The notes: a model not told the origin generated them from the letters alone. A stretch of 64,000 nt of DNA from Enterobacter dykesii (GCF_008364625.2 NZ_CP126604.1:3720001-3784000); one strand, 5' to 3'. Positions 23,077 to 33,431 are shown, counted from the stretch's first letter. Made by a program: numbers and translations.

Positions 23077-23100
23077 CTCTCTTTTCTTCTACCGACTACC

Positions 23101-23697
23101 ATGACCCAATTCCCTGAAGTTTCTGCTTCACGCCAGGACATCCGTCAGTTAATTCGCCAGCGCCGCCGTGCGTTAACCGCCGATCGGCAAGCGCATTTTG
23201 CCCAGCAGGCCGCCGCCCGTATGATGGCGTATCCCCCTGTCGTGATGGCGCACACCGTTGCGCTGTTTCTGTCATTTGATGGAGAGCTGGATACCCAACC
23301 GCTGATAGAGCAGCTCTGGCGCGCCGGGAAGAAGGTCTATCTGCCGGTTCTGCACCCGTTCAGCGAGGGGAATCTGCTGTTTCTGCACTATCACCCGCAC
23401 AGCGAGCTGGTGGTGAATCGCCTGAAAATCACCGAACCGAAACTCGACGTGCGCGACGTGCTGCCGCTGTCACAGCTGGATGTATTGATTACACCGCTGG
23501 TGGCGTTTGATGAACAGGGCCAGCGTTTAGGGATGGGCGGCGGTTTTTATGACCGGACGCTGCAAAACTGGCAGCAGTACGGGTTGCAGCCGGTGGGTTA
23601 TGCGCATGATTGTCAGGGCGTGGAGGCGTTGCCGGTGGAGAAATGGGATGTGCCGTTGCCGGCGGTGGTGACGCCATCAAAGTTATGGGAATGGTGA
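23101..23697 (+). CDS. fau: 5-formyltetrahydrofolate cyclo-ligase
   Basis: ATP-dependent enzyme (YgfA/MTHFS family) that converts 5-formyl-THF to 5,10-methenyl-THF; linked to persister formation in E. coli. 198 residues from the ATG at 23101, which lies 24 bases after 6S RNA. An in-frame ATG at 23026 would read through the ncRNA and is rejected. The GMGGGFYDRTL signature near residue 145 and the N-terminal RQRRRAL block are typical. It is co-transcribed with ssrS in E. coli. Confidence 0.95.
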   Translation: MTQFPEVSASRQDIRQLIRQRRRALTADRQAHFAQQAAARMMAYPPVVMAHTVALFLSFDGELDTQPLIEQLWRAGKKVYLPVLHPFSEGNLLFLHYHPHSELVVNRLKITEPKLDVRDVLPLSQLDVLITPLVAFDEQGQRLGMGGGFYDRTLQNWQQYGLQPVGYAHDCQGVEALPVEKWDVPLPAVVTPSKLWEW

Positions 23698-23716
23698 ATC
23701 AAACGTGCGGCCTGAT

Positions 23717-23750
23717 GCCCTCACCCCAGCCCTCTCCCACAGGGAGAGGG
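23717..23750. repeat. REP-like palindrome after fau
   Basis: CCCTCACCCCAG arm, then CCCTCTCCC-ACA-GGGAGAGGG. It lies between the convergent fau and serA, next to a true terminator. Confidence 0.75.
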
Positions 23751-23761
23751 TGAAAACATAA

Positions 23762-23787
23762 AAAACGGTAACTATCGTTACCGTTTT
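23762..23787. terminator. Bidirectional terminator between fau and serA
   Basis: AAAACGGTAAC, loop TATC, GTTACCGTTTT. The A-run on the left gives serA transcripts a six-U tail; fau transcripts get four. The same 11-base stem recurs after tktA (33336-33364). Confidence 0.85.
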
Positions 23788-23804
23788 GCATTTACCTCGC
23801 ACCA

Positions 23805-25037
23805 TCAGTACAGCAGACGCGCGCGAATCGTCCCCTGAATCGCCTTCATGCTCTGCAGCGCTTTTTCGGCCACATCGTCATCCGCTTCGATATCAATAAC
23901 CACGTAACCCATCTGCGAGTTCGTCTGCAGATACTGCGCGGCAATGTTGACGCCCTGCTCGGCAAAGATCTGGTTGATCGCGGTCAGCACGCCTGGACGG
24001 TTTTCGTGGATGTGCAGCAGACGACGACCACCGTGCAGCGGCAGAGATACTTCAGGGAAGTTCACGGCAGAGAGCGTAGAACCGTTGTCGGAATATTTGC
24101 TCAGCTTACCCGCCACTTCCAGACCGATATTCTCCTGAGCTTCCTGGGTGGAACCGCCGATGTGCGGCGTCAGGATCACGTTGTCGAACTCGCACAGCGG
24201 AGAGGTAAACGGATCGCTGTTGGTCGCAGGCTCCGTCGGGAAGACGTCGATGGCCGCGCCCGCCAGATGCTTGCGCTTCAGCGCATCCGCCAGGGCCGGG
24301 ATATCGACAACCGTGCCGCGCGCGGCGTTGATCAGCAGTGAGCCCGGCTTCATCAGCGCCAGCTCTTCCGCGCCCATCATGTTTTTGGTGGACGCATTTT
24401 CCGGCACGTGCAGGCTCACCACGTCGCTCATGTTCAGCAGGTCAGACAGGTGTTGAACCTGGGTCGCATTGCCCAGCGGCAGCTTGCTTTCGATATCGTA
24501 GAAAAATACGTGCATGCCCAGGGATTCCGCCAGAATACCGAGCTGCGTACCGATGTGGCCGTAACCGATAATCCCCAGCTTTTTACCACGCGCTTCGAAA
24601 GAGCCGGACGCCAGCTTGTTCCACACGCCGCGGTGCGCCTTGGCGTTCGCTTCAGGAATACCGCGCAGCAGCAGCAGCAGTTCGCCAATCACCAGCTCCG
24701 CCACGGAACGGGTGTTGGAGAACGGGGCATTGAAGACGGGAATACCGCGTTTGGCGGCAGCATTCAGGTCAACCTGGTTGGTACCGATGCAGAAGCAGCC
24801 GATAGCCACCAGCTTTTCCGCCGCGGCAATAACCTCTTCAGTCAGGTGAGTACGGGATCGCAGGCCAATGAAGTGGGCATCACGGATGGACGCTTTCAGC
24901 TCTTCGGTATCGAGCGCGCCTTTGTGAAATTCGATGTTGGTGTAACCTGCCGCACGAAGGCTATCGATTGCTTTTTGATGCACGCCCTCGACCAGCAGGA
25001 ATTTAATCTTGTCTTTCTCCAGTGATACCTTTGCCAT
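23805..25037 (-). CDS. serA: D-3-phosphoglycerate dehydrogenase
   Basis: First enzyme of serine synthesis, oxidising 3-phosphoglycerate with NAD; allosterically inhibited by serine. 410 residues as in E. coli. The NAD motif GYGHIGTQLG is near residue 160, the catalytic region PHIGGSTQEAQ near residue 292, and a C-terminal ACT domain (about 335-410, RPGVLTAINQIFAEQGVNI) binds serine. The 266-base AT-rich region to rpiA would hold its promoter; Lrp control is known in E. coli but no site is assigned here. Confidence 0.98.
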   Translation of the reverse strand: MAKVSLEKDKIKFLLVEGVHQKAIDSLRAAGYTNIEFHKGALDTEELKASIRDAHFIGLRSRTHLTEEVIAAAEKLVAIGCFCIGTNQVDLNAAAKRGIPVFNAPFSNTRSVAELVIGELLLLLRGIPEANAKAHRGVWNKLASGSFEARGKKLGIIGYGHIGTQLGILAESLGMHVFFYDIESKLPLGNATQVQHLSDLLNMSDVVSLHVPENASTKNMMGAEELALMKPGSLLINAARGTVVDIPALADALKRKHLAGAAIDVFPTEPATNSDPFTSPLCEFDNVILTPHIGGSTQEAQENIGLEVAGKLSKYSDNGSTLSAVNFPEVSLPLHGGRRLLHIHENRPGVLTAINQIFAEQGVNIAAQYLQTNSQMGYVVIDIEADDDVAEKALQSMKAIQGTIRARLLY

Positions 25038-25277
25038 TTACCCGACCCTGTTTTTGTCTGAACTGATGTTGTGCTGGATATGAATCCGCTGTAGCCAACA
25101 TATCAAAAAAAACTATTGCAGCAATATGAACGTTTGCGTCGGCACTCTGAAGAAAAGTCATACAGAGCAAAATGTCAGAGGAAAATGCTATGGAAATTTA
25201 CAAACGCGGCAGGATCGGCAAAAGAGGCGGAAAAACGTGACACAAGTCACCGAATTTAGCTTTTCAAAAATTTTTTA

Positions 25278-25299
25278 GCGGGGGGAGGACTCCCCCCGT
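25278..25299 (-). terminator. rpiA terminator
   Basis: On the minus strand a GGGGGGAGTCCTCCCCCC hairpin begins within 5 bases of the rpiA stop and is followed by GCTAAAAAATTTTT. The stem is strong and short-looped. Confidence 0.75.
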
Positions 25300-25303
25300 C
25301 AGA

Positions 25304-25963
25304 TCATTTTACGATGGTTTTCACGCCGTCAGCGGTGCCTATCAGCGCCACATCCGCGCCACGGTTGGCGAATAGCCCTACGGTCACTACGCCTGGGATA
25401 GCGTTGATGGCATTTTCCAGCGCAATCGCGTCGAGAATTTCCAGACCGTGAACGTCAAGGATCACGTTGCCGTTATCGGTCACCACGCCCTGGCGGTATT
25501 CCGGACGACCGCCCAGCTTCACCAGTTGACGTGCAACCGCGCTACGGGCCATTGGGATCACTTCGACCGGCAGCGGGAAATTCCCCAGAATGTCGACCTG
25601 CTTGGAGGCGTCCGCGATGCAGATGAACTTGTCCGCTACAGAAGCGATGATCTTTTCACGCGTCAGCGCCGCGCCGCCGCCTTTGATCATCTGCATGTGG
25701 CCGTTGATTTCATCCGCGCCATCAACGTAAATCCCCAGACGATCCACTTCGTTGAGATCGAAAACGGTAATGCCGAGGCTTTTCAGCTTTTCCGTGGAAG
25801 CATCAGAGCTGGAAACCGCGCCCTCGATTTGCCCCTTCATCGTGCCCAGCGCATCGATAAAGTGTGCCGCGGTTGATCCCGTACCGACACCGACAATGGT
25901 ACCCGGCTGCACGTACTGGAGAGCGGCCCATCCTACTGCTTTTTTCAGTTCATCCTGCGTCAT
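25304..25963 (-). CDS. rpiA: Ribose-5-phosphate isomerase A
   Basis: Interconverts ribose-5-phosphate and ribulose-5-phosphate in the pentose phosphate pathway. 219 residues. Motifs VGVGTGSTA (near residue 25), DGADEI (near 81) and [11 protein letters not shown] (near 94), which hold the catalytic Asp/Glu and Lys, are all present. Divergent from argP. Confidence 0.97.
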   Translation of the reverse strand: MTQDELKKAVGWAALQYVQPGTIVGVGTGSTAAHFIDALGTMKGQIEGAVSSSDASTEKLKSLGITVFDLNEVDRLGIYVDGADEINGHMQMIKGGGAALTREKIIASVADKFICIADASKQVDILGNFPLPVEVIPMARSAVARQLVKLGGRPEYRQGVVTDNGNVILDVHGLEILDAIALENAINAIPGVVTVGLFANRGADVALIGTADGVKTIVK

Positions 25964-26090
25964 GATCGTTTTGCCTGTGGTGTGAAAACTCAGGGCGCAT
26001 TATAGAACACGTCGAATGGAATTCGTCTGCCACGAAGGGAAAATTGTGTCATAGTGCAGAATAAGCAAAATTAAGGAGCCAGCCAGAGCA

Positions 26091-26984
26091 ATGAAACGTC
26101 CGGACTACAGAACACTACAGGCACTTGATGCAGTTATTCGTGAACGCGGTTTTGAGCGCGCGGCGCAAAAGCTTTGCATCACCCAGTCCGCCGTATCACA
26201 GCGTATCAAACAGCTTGAAAACATGTTCGGCCAGCCGCTGCTGGTACGCACCGTGCCGCCACGTCCAACCGAGCAAGGGCAAAAGCTTCTCGCCCTGCTG
26301 CGCCAGGTTGAACTGCTGGAAGACGAGTGGCTGGGTGACGAACAAACGGGCTCTACGCCGCTGCTGCTCTCTCTGGCGGTCAACGCCGACAGCCTGGCAA
26401 CCTGGCTGCTGCCGGCCCTTGCGCCGGTATTAGCGGATTCCCCTATCCGTCTGAATTTACAGGTTGAAGATGAAACCCGTACCCAGGAACGCCTGCGTCG
26501 CGGTGAGGTGGTTGGGGCGGTCAGTATTCAGCCTCAGGCACTGCCAAGCTGCCTGGTGGATCAGCTGGGCGCGCTGGATTACCTGTTTGTCGGTTCAAAA
26601 GCCTTTGCCGAGCGCTACTTCCCGAACGGCGTCACCCGCGCGGCGCTGCTGAAAGCCCCTGCCGTGGCGTTCGACCATCTGGACGATATGCATCAGGCGT
26701 TCCTGCAGCAAAACTTCGATCTGCCGCCGGGCAGCGTGCCGTGCCATATCGTCAACTCGTCTGAAGCCTTCGTACAGCTTGCGCGTCAGGGCACCACCTG
26801 CTGCATGATCCCGCATCTGCAGATTGAGAAAGAGTTGAAAAGCGGTGAGCTGATTGACCTCACGCCGGGGCTGTATCAGCGCCGGATGCTCTACTGGCAC
26901 CGGTTTGCGCCAGAAAGCCGCATGATGCGCAACGTCACAGACGCGCTGCTGGCGTTTGGGCACAAGGTGTTGAGACAGGATTAA
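26091..26984 (+). CDS. argP: LysR-type regulator ArgP (IciA)
   Basis: Activates argO in response to arginine and lysine and controls several lysine-related genes; once described as an inhibitor of oriC opening. 297 residues: the winged helix-turn-helix at about 1-60 ([25 protein letters not shown]) and a periplasmic-binding-like effector domain. Its target argO lies two genes downstream on the opposite strand. Confidence 0.96.
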   Translation: MKRPDYRTLQALDAVIRERGFERAAQKLCITQSAVSQRIKQLENMFGQPLLVRTVPPRPTEQGQKLLALLRQVELLEDEWLGDEQTGSTPLLLSLAVNADSLATWLLPALAPVLADSPIRLNLQVEDETRTQERLRRGEVVGAVSIQPQALPSCLVDQLGALDYLFVGSKAFAERYFPNGVTRAALLKAPAVAFDHLDDMHQAFLQQNFDLPPGSVPCHIVNSSEAFVQLARQGTTCCMIPHLQIEKELKSGELIDLTPGLYQRRMLYWHRFAPESRMMRNVTDALLAFGHKVLRQD

Positions 26985-26995
26985 TCGCTAGAATT

Positions 26996-27028
26996 CCCTC
27001 TCCCTGTGGGAGAGGGTTAGGGTGAGGG
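26996..27028. repeat. REP-like palindrome between argP and yggE
   Basis: CCCTCTCCC-TGT-GGGAGAGGG with a TTAGGGTGAGGGC arm, placed between convergent genes 11 bases after the argP stop. Confidence 0.75.
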
Positions 27029-27032
27029 CAAA

Positions 27033-27773
27033 TTACTGTGCCTTAGCCGCCTCAGTGTGCTGAGTTTGAGTTGGCTCCAGCTGGAACACCACATCCACCT
27101 GATCGTCAAACTGGATGGTTGGCTGCTCGTAAGTTTCCTGAGCGGATACAGGCGCCGCATCGGCCTTCATCATCCGCACCATCGGGCTTGGCTGGTAGTT
27201 AGAGACGTGGTAACGCACGCTGTAAACCGGGCCGAGCTTGCTCTTAAAGCCAGAAGCCAGCTGTTCCGCCTGGTGAATGGCATCATCAATCGCCGCTTTA
27301 CGCGCTTCGTCTTTGTATTTTTCCGGTTGCGCAACGCCCAGCGACACGGAACGAATTTCGTTCAGACCCGCCTTCAGCGCGCCATCCAGCAGCGAGTTAA
27401 GCTTATCCAGCTGACGCACGGTCACTTCGACGGTACGCACGGCACGGTAGCCTTTCAGGATGCTTTTGCCATTCTGGTAGTCGTAATCAGGTTGAGTACG
27501 CAGGTTCGCGGAGTTGATATCTTTTTTACCGACACCGTTCTGCTCGAGGAAAGAGAGATATTGCGCAACACGATCGTCAGCCTGCTTCTTGGCCGATGCC
27601 GCATCTTTCGCAGACACATTGACTTCAATTGCCAGCGTTGCAACATCGGGTACCGCGTCCACGCTTGCGGTGCCTGAAGTGACGATGTGCGGGCCATCCG
27701 GCAGTTCACTTGCCTGCACCGACACCGCACCAAAACTTACTAATGCCGCCAGGGCCATCACCTTAAACTTCAC
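27033..27773 (-). CDS. yggE: Periplasmic SIMPL-domain protein YggE
   Basis: 246 residues from the GTG at 27773, which follows a strong GGAGGAATAACA ribosome site; an ATG at 27818 would add 15 residues before the signal peptide. N-terminal Sec signal with cleavage after SVQA, then a single SIMPL (DUF541) domain. In E. coli it is associated with reduced oxidative stress. Function otherwise unknown. Confidence 0.92.
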   Translation of the reverse strand: MKFKVMALAALVSFGAVSVQASELPDGPHIVTSGTASVDAVPDVATLAIEVNVSAKDAASAKKQADDRVAQYLSFLEQNGVGKKDINSANLRTQPDYDYQNGKSILKGYRAVRTVEVTVRQLDKLNSLLDGALKAGLNEIRSVSLGVAQPEKYKDEARKAAIDDAIHQAEQLASGFKSKLGPVYSVRYHVSNYQPSPMVRMMKADAAPVSAQETYEQPTIQFDDQVDVVFQLEPTQTQHTEAAKAQ

Positions 27774-27864
27774 TGTTATTCCTCCATGTTGCGAAGAGTG
27801 CCCATTAACAGGGCGCATGCCAGCAAGCTTAGCGGGTCTTGTTCAGTTGTCCATAAGACAAGGA

Positions 27865-28500
27865 TTAGTTGAACAATTCCTGAACGTGGTGAATCCCCTC
27901 TTTTGCCAGCTGAAAAGCAATAAACCACATCACCAGCCCCACCAGCGTATTAATGATGCGCTGGGCTTTGGCCGTACGCAGACGAGGAGCCAGCCATGCA
28001 GCGAGAATGGCGAGACCGAAGAACCAGAGGAATGAGGCGCTAACCGTACCCAGCGCAAACCAGCGTTTCGGCTCAACGTCCAGCTGTCCGCCGAGGCTGC
28101 CCAGCACCACGAAGGTGTCCAGATACACATGCGGGTTAAGCCAGGTGACCGCCAGCATGGTGACGATAATCTTCCAGCGGCCCTGCTTCATGACTTCCGC
28201 GCTCGCCAGTTCGAGGTTGCTGCTCATCGCCGTTTTCAGGGCACCGAATCCGTACCAGAGCAGAAACGCCACGCCGCCCCAGGTGACCAGCGCCAACAGC
28301 CACGGAGACTGCATCAGCAATGCGCTGCCGCCAAAAATCCCGGCACAGATCAGCAATAAATCGCTTACCGCGCACAGCAGGGCAATCATCAGATGATACT
28401 GGCGTCGAATGCCCTGGTTCATCACAAACGCATTTTGTGGGCCAAGGGGTAGGATCATGGCCGCACCTAAGGCAAGCCCTTGAAAGTAATAAGATAACAT
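27865..28500 (-). CDS. argO: Arginine exporter ArgO
   Basis: LysE-family inner-membrane transporter, 211 residues with about six hydrophobic segments, that exports arginine (and canavanine). The N-terminal [20 protein letters not shown] motif is characteristic. Activated by ArgP in E. coli. The AT-rich stretch 28501-28605 upstream should hold its promoter and ArgP site; no precise operator is assigned. Confidence 0.95.
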   Translation of the reverse strand: MLSYYFQGLALGAAMILPLGPQNAFVMNQGIRRQYHLMIALLCAVSDLLLICAGIFGGSALLMQSPWLLALVTWGGVAFLLWYGFGALKTAMSSNLELASAEVMKQGRWKIIVTMLAVTWLNPHVYLDTFVVLGSLGGQLDVEPKRWFALGTVSASFLWFFGLAILAAWLAPRLRTAKAQRIINTLVGLVMWFIAFQLAKEGIHHVQELFN

Positions 28501-28605
28501 GACGAAATTCTCACAGTGTTGTTCTGGAAGGAGACTATACTGCGCGAATTACATTAGAGGAAATTGATAATATTAATTGGGGATTAGCAGTGCTTATGAA
28601 AATAA

Positions 28606-28640
28606 AGCCCGGTGGCGCTAGCGCTTACCGGGCCTGCGGG
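28606..28640. repeat. Classical REP element between mscS and argO
   Basis: GCCCGGTGGCGCTAGCGC followed by TTACCGGGCCTGCGGG. Third copy of the classical REP type in the window, a few bases after the mscS stop. Confidence 0.78.
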
Positions 28641-28645
28641 ACAAG

Positions 28646-29500
28646 TTATTCGGCTTCTTTGACTTTTTTGACGTTTACGTCCATCTGAGGGTACGGGAAG
28701 CTGATGCCGTTGGCATCGAAGTCGCGCTTAATGCGTTCCAGCACGTCCCAGTACACGTTTTGCAGATCGCTGCTTTTGCTCCAGATACGTACCACAAAGT
28801 TAATGGAGGAAGCGCCGAGTTCATTCAGGCGAACCGTCTGCTCTTTGTCTTTCAGAATGCGATCGTCTGAAGCAATGATGTTGGTAATCAGCGACTTCAC
28901 CTGATCGATGTCAGAGTCGTACGCCACGCTGATAATCAGTTCATTACGACGCACCGGTTCACGGGAGAAGTTAATGATGTTGCCCGCGATGATTTTCCCG
29001 TTCGGCACAACCACGATGCGGCCATCGACGGTGCGCATGGTCGTTGAGAAAATTTGCACCTGCAGCACGGTTCCGGCAATGCCGCCAAGGTCAACGTACT
29101 CGCCGGAGCGGAACGGACGGAAGGTTACCAGCAGAACGCCTGCCGCCAGGTTTGAAAGCGAGCCCTGCAGCGCCAGACCAATAGCCAGACCGGCGGCACC
29201 GAGAACTGCAATGACTGAGGCGGTCTGCACGCCCACACGGCCCAGCGCCGCAATCAGCGTAAAGGCGATAATGCCGTAGCGCACAAGTGCGGAGAGGAAG
29301 TCAGCCACCGTGGCGTCAATGTGACGGGCCAGCATTACGCGGTTAACCGCGTTCGAGACAATACGCGCCACGATCATCCCGACGATGATGATGGCAATCG
29401 CCGCGACGATGTTCACGGCATAGCTCAGCAGCAGAGCCTGGTTGCGCACCAGCCAGTTACCGGCGTGATTGATGCTGTCTACAACATCGAGTTGTTCCAT
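28646..29500 (-). CDS. mscS: Small-conductance mechanosensitive channel MscS
   Basis: Heptameric inner-membrane channel that opens under membrane tension during hypo-osmotic shock. 284 residues: three membrane helices in the first ~130 residues, with the Gly/Ala-rich pore-lining helix TM3 ([20 protein letters not shown]), then the cytoplasmic beta and alpha/beta cage. Lies upstream of argO and downstream of fbaA as in E. coli. Confidence 0.97.
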   Translation of the reverse strand: MEQLDVVDSINHAGNWLVRNQALLLSYAVNIVAAIAIIIVGMIVARIVSNAVNRVMLARHIDATVADFLSALVRYGIIAFTLIAALGRVGVQTASVIAVLGAAGLAIGLALQGSLSNLAAGVLLVTFRPFRSGEYVDLGGIAGTVLQVQIFSTTMRTVDGRIVVVPNGKIIAGNIINFSREPVRRNELIISVAYDSDIDQVKSLITNIIASDDRILKDKEQTVRLNELGASSINFVVRIWSKSSDLQNVYWDVLERIKRDFDANGISFPYPQMDVNVKKVKEAE

Positions 29501-29643
29501 TTATTCTTCCTTTTGTTAAACCAAAACACAAAATCCATCCCCCATGGAGACAGGCAGGTCCGTAAAGGGTAAACAAAAAGCGCCGGGTTTGCCAAACAGA
29601 TCACAAAAACCGGCCAGGCAGAGTATTGAAAAAGCATAAAAAA

Positions 29644-29664
29644 AGGCCCGCATTTGCGGGCCTT
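29644..29664 (-). terminator. fbaA terminator
   Basis: On the minus strand AAGGCCCGC-AAAT-GCGGGCCTT is followed by a run of eight T. It ends about 22 bases after the fbaA stop and closes the epd-pgk-fbaA unit. Confidence 0.88.
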
Positions 29665-29686
29665 CTGATGCTGTTAGCAGCTCAAA

Positions 29687-30766
29687 TTACAGAACGTCTA
29701 CCGCGTTCAGTTCTTTGAATGCCTGCTCCAGACGAGTAATCATTGAAGTCTGGGCAGCGCGCAGCCATACGCGTGGATCGTAGTATTTCTTGTTCGGCTG
29801 GTCTTCGCCTTTCGGGTTGCCCAGCTGACCCTGCAGGTAAGCTTCGTTCGCTTTGTAGTACTGCAGGATACCGTCCCAGGTTGCCCACTGGGTGTCGGTA
29901 TCGATGTTCATTTTCACTACGCCGTAGCTTACGGAGTCTTTGATTTCCTGAGCAGAAGAACCGGAACCGCCGTGGAAGACGAAGTTCAGGCTGTTGTGCG
30001 GCAGGTTGTGTTTCTTAGAAACGTACTCCTGAGAATCACGCAGGATAGTTGGGGTCAGAACCACGTTACCTGGTTTGTAAACGCCGTGTACATTACCGAA
30101 GGACGCTGCGATGGTGAAGCGTGGGCTGATTTTGCTCAGCTCGGTGTAAGCGTAATCAACGTCTTCTGGCTGGGTGTACAGTGCAGAAGCGTCCATGTGG
30201 CTGTTGTCCACGCCGTCTTCTTCACCACCGGTGCAACCCAGTTCGATTTCCAGAGTCATGCCCATTTTGGCCATGCGCGCCAGGTATTTGGAGCAGATTT
30301 CGATGTTTTCGTGCAGTGACTCTTCAGACAGGTCGATCATGTGAGAAGAGAACAGTGGCTTACCGGTAGCCGCGAAGTGTTTTTCACCCGCGTCCAGCAG
30401 ACCGTCGATCCACGGCAGCAGTTTCTTCGCGCAGTGGTCAGTGTGCAGGATAACTGGAACACCGTAGTGCTCAGCCATCTGGTGTACGTGGTGCGCACCA
30501 GAGATAGCGCCCAGGATTGCAGCACCCTGAGGAATATCAGTTTTCACGCCTTTACCTGCGATGAACGCAGCGCCGCCGTTAGAGAACTGAACAATAACTG
30601 GCGCTTTAACTTTAGCAGCAGTTTCCAGTACGGCGTTGATGGAGTCGGTACCCACGCAGTTAACTGCTGGCAGAGCGAAGTTGTTTTCTTTAGCTACCTG
30701 GAACACTTTCTGTACGTCATCACCAGTGATAACGCCAGGTTTTACGAAATCAAAAATTTTAGACAT
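29687..30766 (-). CDS. fbaA: Fructose-bisphosphate aldolase, class II
   Basis: Zinc-dependent aldolase of glycolysis and gluconeogenesis. 359 residues as in E. coli. Zinc ligand HTDHCAKK near residue 110, further histidines in FGNVHGVYK and NFVFHGGSGS, and the phosphate-binding GGSGSS block are present. Third gene of epd-pgk-fbaA. A hairpin (GGGCAGG...CCTGCCC, 30834-30852) in the pgk-fbaA gap could attenuate or process the transcript. Confidence 0.98.
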   Translation of the reverse strand: MSKIFDFVKPGVITGDDVQKVFQVAKENNFALPAVNCVGTDSINAVLETAAKVKAPVIVQFSNGGAAFIAGKGVKTDIPQGAAILGAISGAHHVHQMAEHYGVPVILHTDHCAKKLLPWIDGLLDAGEKHFAATGKPLFSSHMIDLSEESLHENIEICSKYLARMAKMGMTLEIELGCTGGEEDGVDNSHMDASALYTQPEDVDYAYTELSKISPRFTIAASFGNVHGVYKPGNVVLTPTILRDSQEYVSKKHNLPHNSLNFVFHGGSGSSAQEIKDSVSYGVVKMNIDTDTQWATWDGILQYYKANEAYLQGQLGNPKGEDQPNKKYYDPRVWLRAAQTSMITRLEQAFKELNAVDVL

Positions 30767-30858
30767 GTTGCTTAGTCCTGTATCTTCGGCCGTTAGAAAA
30801 GGTGCGAGCTCTTAAAAGCGCGCTGAAAATTGGGCAGGTTTCCCTGCCCTTGAATGGC

Positions 30859-32022
30859 TTACTTCTTAGCGCGCTCTTCGAGCATTGCTACTGCTGGCAG
30901 TACTTTGCCTTCCACGAATTCGAGGAATGCGCCGCCACCAGTGGAGATGTAGGAGATCTTGTCAGCGATACCGAACAGGTCGATTGCCGCCAGGGTGTCA
31001 CCACCGCCTGCGATAGAGAACGCTTCGCTGTCTGCGATAGCGTTAGCAACGATTTCAGTACCTTTGCGGAAGTTCGGGAATTCGAACACGCCAACAGGAC
31101 CGTTCCACAGGATAGTTTTTGCGTTTTTGAGGATTTCAGCCAGTTTCTGTGCAGAAACGTCGCCCAGGTCCAGAATCTGCTCTTCATCTTTGATGTCGTT
31201 TACAGATTTCAGGGTCGCAGTTGCGGTTTCGGAGAACTCGGTCGCTACGCGAACGTCAGTTGGAACCGGGATATCGCAGGTGCTCAGCAGGCGTTTGGCT
31301 TCGTCAACCAGGTCTGCTTCGTACAGGGATTTACCCACGTTGTGACCCTGAGCGGCAACGAAGGTGTTCGCGATACCACCGCCAACGATCAGCTGGTCAG
31401 CGATTTTAGACAGGGAATCCAGAACGGTCAGTTTGGTAGAAACTTTAGAACCACCAACGATAGCCACCATCGGACGAGCTGGTTCTTTCAGTGCTTTACC
31501 CAGCGCTTCCAGTTCGTCAGCCAGCAGAGGACCGGCACACGCTACGTCTGCGAATTTACCGATACCGTGGGTTGACGCCTGAGCACGGTGAGCCGTACCG
31601 AATGCATCCATCACGAATACGTCGCACAGCGCAGCGTATTTTTTGGACAGAGTTTCGTCGTCTTTCTTTTCGCCTTTGTTGAAGCGAACGTTTTCCAGCA
31701 CAACCAGTTCACCGGCTGCAACTTCAACGCCGTCCAGGTAATCTTTCACCAGGCGAACCGGGTTGGACAGTTTGTCTTTCAGGTAATTAACCACTGGCAG
31801 CAGAGAGAACTCTTCGTTGTACTCGCCTTCAGTTGGACGACCCAGGTGGGAGGTGACCATCACTTTCGCGCCCTGCTTCAGAGCCAGTTCGATGGTTGGC
31901 AGAGATGCACGGATACGCGCGTCGCTGGTCACTTTGCCATCTTTAACCGGTACGTTCAGATCGGCACGGATGAAAACGCGTTTACCAGCCAGATCCAGAT
32001 CGGTCATCTTAATTACAGACAT
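30859..32022 (-). CDS. pgk: Phosphoglycerate kinase
   Basis: ATP-forming step of glycolysis. 387 residues as in E. coli. The N-terminal [20 protein letters not shown] block, the [11 protein letters not shown] loop and the C-terminal [10 protein letters not shown] nucleotide-binding motif are intact. Follows epd by 49 bases in the same transcription unit. Confidence 0.98.
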   Translation of the reverse strand: MSVIKMTDLDLAGKRVFIRADLNVPVKDGKVTSDARIRASLPTIELALKQGAKVMVTSHLGRPTEGEYNEEFSLLPVVNYLKDKLSNPVRLVKDYLDGVEVAAGELVVLENVRFNKGEKKDDETLSKKYAALCDVFVMDAFGTAHRAQASTHGIGKFADVACAGPLLADELEALGKALKEPARPMVAIVGGSKVSTKLTVLDSLSKIADQLIVGGGIANTFVAAQGHNVGKSLYEADLVDEAKRLLSTCDIPVPTDVRVATEFSETATATLKSVNDIKDEEQILDLGDVSAQKLAEILKNAKTILWNGPVGVFEFPNFRKGTEIVANAIADSEAFSIAGGGDTLAAIDLFGIADKISYISTGGGAFLEFVEGKVLPAVAMLEERAKK

Positions 32023-32071
32023 GGTGAATCCTCTCGTTGATTCTTAAAGTTTTGCAGACGCACAATGCGTC

Positions 32072-33091
32072 TTACCTGAAACCTTGAGCGGCCATTGCTA
32101 ACGTGGTGTCGAGCATTCGGTTAGCAAAGCCCCATTCGTTATCACACCAGACCAGCGTCTTGATAAGGTGTGCACCACTGACTCTCGTTTGCGTGCCATC
32201 GACGATGGCGCTGTGCGGGTCGTGGTTAAAATCTACTGAGACCAACGGTAATTCCGTATAGTCAACTATACCATGAAATGCCCCCTGTGCCGCTTTTTGC
32301 AGCAAGAGGTTGACTTCACAGGCTTTTACCGGTTTTTTCACCGTCACGCTAAGGTCGATTGCGGTGACGTTAATCGTCGGGACGCGCACGGCAATCGCTT
32401 CAAACCGGTCATTAAACTGCGGAAAAATTCGGGTGATCCCTGCAGCCAGTTTCGTGTCCACCGGAATGATTGACTGGCTCGCCGCGCGAGTGCGTCGTAA
32501 ATCCGGATGGTAGGCGTCGATAACCTGCTGATCGTGCATGGCGGAGTGAATCGTGGTCACGGTGCCGGATTCAATGCCATACGCATCGTCTAACAGTTTG
32601 ATGACCGGAATAATGCAGTTGGTGGTACAGGAGGCGTTGGAAACAATGCGGTGTTCGGCCTGCAGCTCATGCTGGTTGACGCCAAACACGACGGTCGCGT
32701 CGAGGTCGTTACTGCCGGGATGAGAAAACAGGACTTTTTTCGCGCCTGCAGCAAGATGCGCTTCGCCATGTTCGCGGTTGCCGTACACGCCTGTACAGTC
32801 AAGCACCACATCCACGCCCAGTTCACGCCAGGGTAGCCCGGAGATGCTGTTCTCATGCAGTACACGAATAGCGTCATCACCAACAAAAAGCCGATCTCTT
32901 TCCTGGCGTACGTCCCAGGCAAAGCGTCCGTGGCTGGTGTCATATTTCAACAAATGCGCCATGCCCGTAGCATCCGCCAGTTCATTGATTGCCACCACGG
33001 TTATTTCCGCCCGACGTCCGGATTCATATAAAGCACGAACCACGTTACGTCCGATGCGACCGAAGCCATTAATCGCTACGCGTACGGTCAT
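32072..33091 (-). CDS. epd: D-erythrose-4-phosphate dehydrogenase
   Basis: GAPDH-like enzyme (formerly GapB) that feeds pyridoxal-5'-phosphate synthesis. 339 residues from the ATG at 33091 ([16 protein letters not shown]); the frame extends six codons further upstream without support. The active-site cysteine is in SNASCTTNC. Heads epd-pgk-fbaA. Upstream Cra-like and CRP-like sites match the known E. coli control. Confidence 0.97.
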   Translation of the reverse strand: MTVRVAINGFGRIGRNVVRALYESGRRAEITVVAINELADATGMAHLLKYDTSHGRFAWDVRQERDRLFVGDDAIRVLHENSISGLPWRELGVDVVLDCTGVYGNREHGEAHLAAGAKKVLFSHPGSNDLDATVVFGVNQHELQAEHRIVSNASCTTNCIIPVIKLLDDAYGIESGTVTTIHSAMHDQQVIDAYHPDLRRTRAASQSIIPVDTKLAAGITRIFPQFNDRFEAIAVRVPTINVTAIDLSVTVKKPVKACEVNLLLQKAAQGAFHGIVDYTELPLVSVDFNHDPHSAIVDGTQTRVSGAHLIKTLVWCDNEWGFANRMLDTTLAMAAQGFR

Positions 33092-33214
33092 AGATCTCCT
33101 GCAAAGCAATCCCTGAGTTTGAGGTGGCTGAAAGAGTAATCCAGCTACGCCCGAAGGGGAATCCTTGCTGTCACAAACTGCGATTGATTGGTCAATTGTC
33201 GAACATTTAATCGA

Positions 33215-33228
33215 CTGAAACGCTTCAG
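33215..33228. promoter_or_regulatory. Cra (FruR)-like operator upstream of epd
   Basis: CTGAAACGCTTCAG is near-palindromic and fits the Cra consensus (TGAAWCGNTTYA-like) well. It lies 124 bases before the epd ATG. The epd-pgk operon is a known Cra target in E. coli; binding here is inferred. Confidence 0.65.
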
Positions 33229-33286
33229 CAAGAATAAGCGAATCGGGGAATAAAAGGAATGTCTGTCCAGATGAATAAGCGAGCTA

Positions 33287-33302
33287 TATGACTTGCGTCA
33301 CA
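33287..33302 (-). promoter_or_regulatory. CRP-like site upstream of epd
   Basis: On the minus strand TGTGA-CGCAAG-TCATA matches TGTGA-N6-TCACA at 9 of 10 arm positions, about 196 bases before the epd ATG. A CRP-activated epd promoter is established in E. coli. Confidence 0.7.
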
Positions 33303-33335
33303 TTTTAGGTGGAATAATGGCGGCAGGGGAAAAGC

Positions 33336-33364
33336 AAAACGGTAACCGAGAGGTTACCGTTTTT
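33336..33364. terminator. Terminator after tktA
   Basis: AAAACGGTAACC, loop GAGA, GGTTACCGTTTTT. It can form in either direction and lies about 70 bases past the tktA stop, isolating tktA from epd. Same stem as the fau/serA terminator. Confidence 0.8.
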
Positions 33365-33375
33365 TAGTGTTTGCA

Positions 33376-33408
33376 CCCTCTCCCGTGGGAGAGGGCTGGG
33401 GTGAGGGC
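33376..33408. repeat. REP-like palindrome after tktA
   Basis: CCCTCTCCC-GT-GGGAGAGGG with a CTGGGGTGAGGGC arm, between the tktA stop and its terminator. Confidence 0.75.
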
Positions 33409-33431
33409 ATCAGCCCGCACCTTACAAACAA

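Noticed and set aside
23026-23100. Upstream start for fau at 23026
   Set aside because: It would translate the 3' arm of 6S RNA; the ATG at 23101 fits the family N-terminus.
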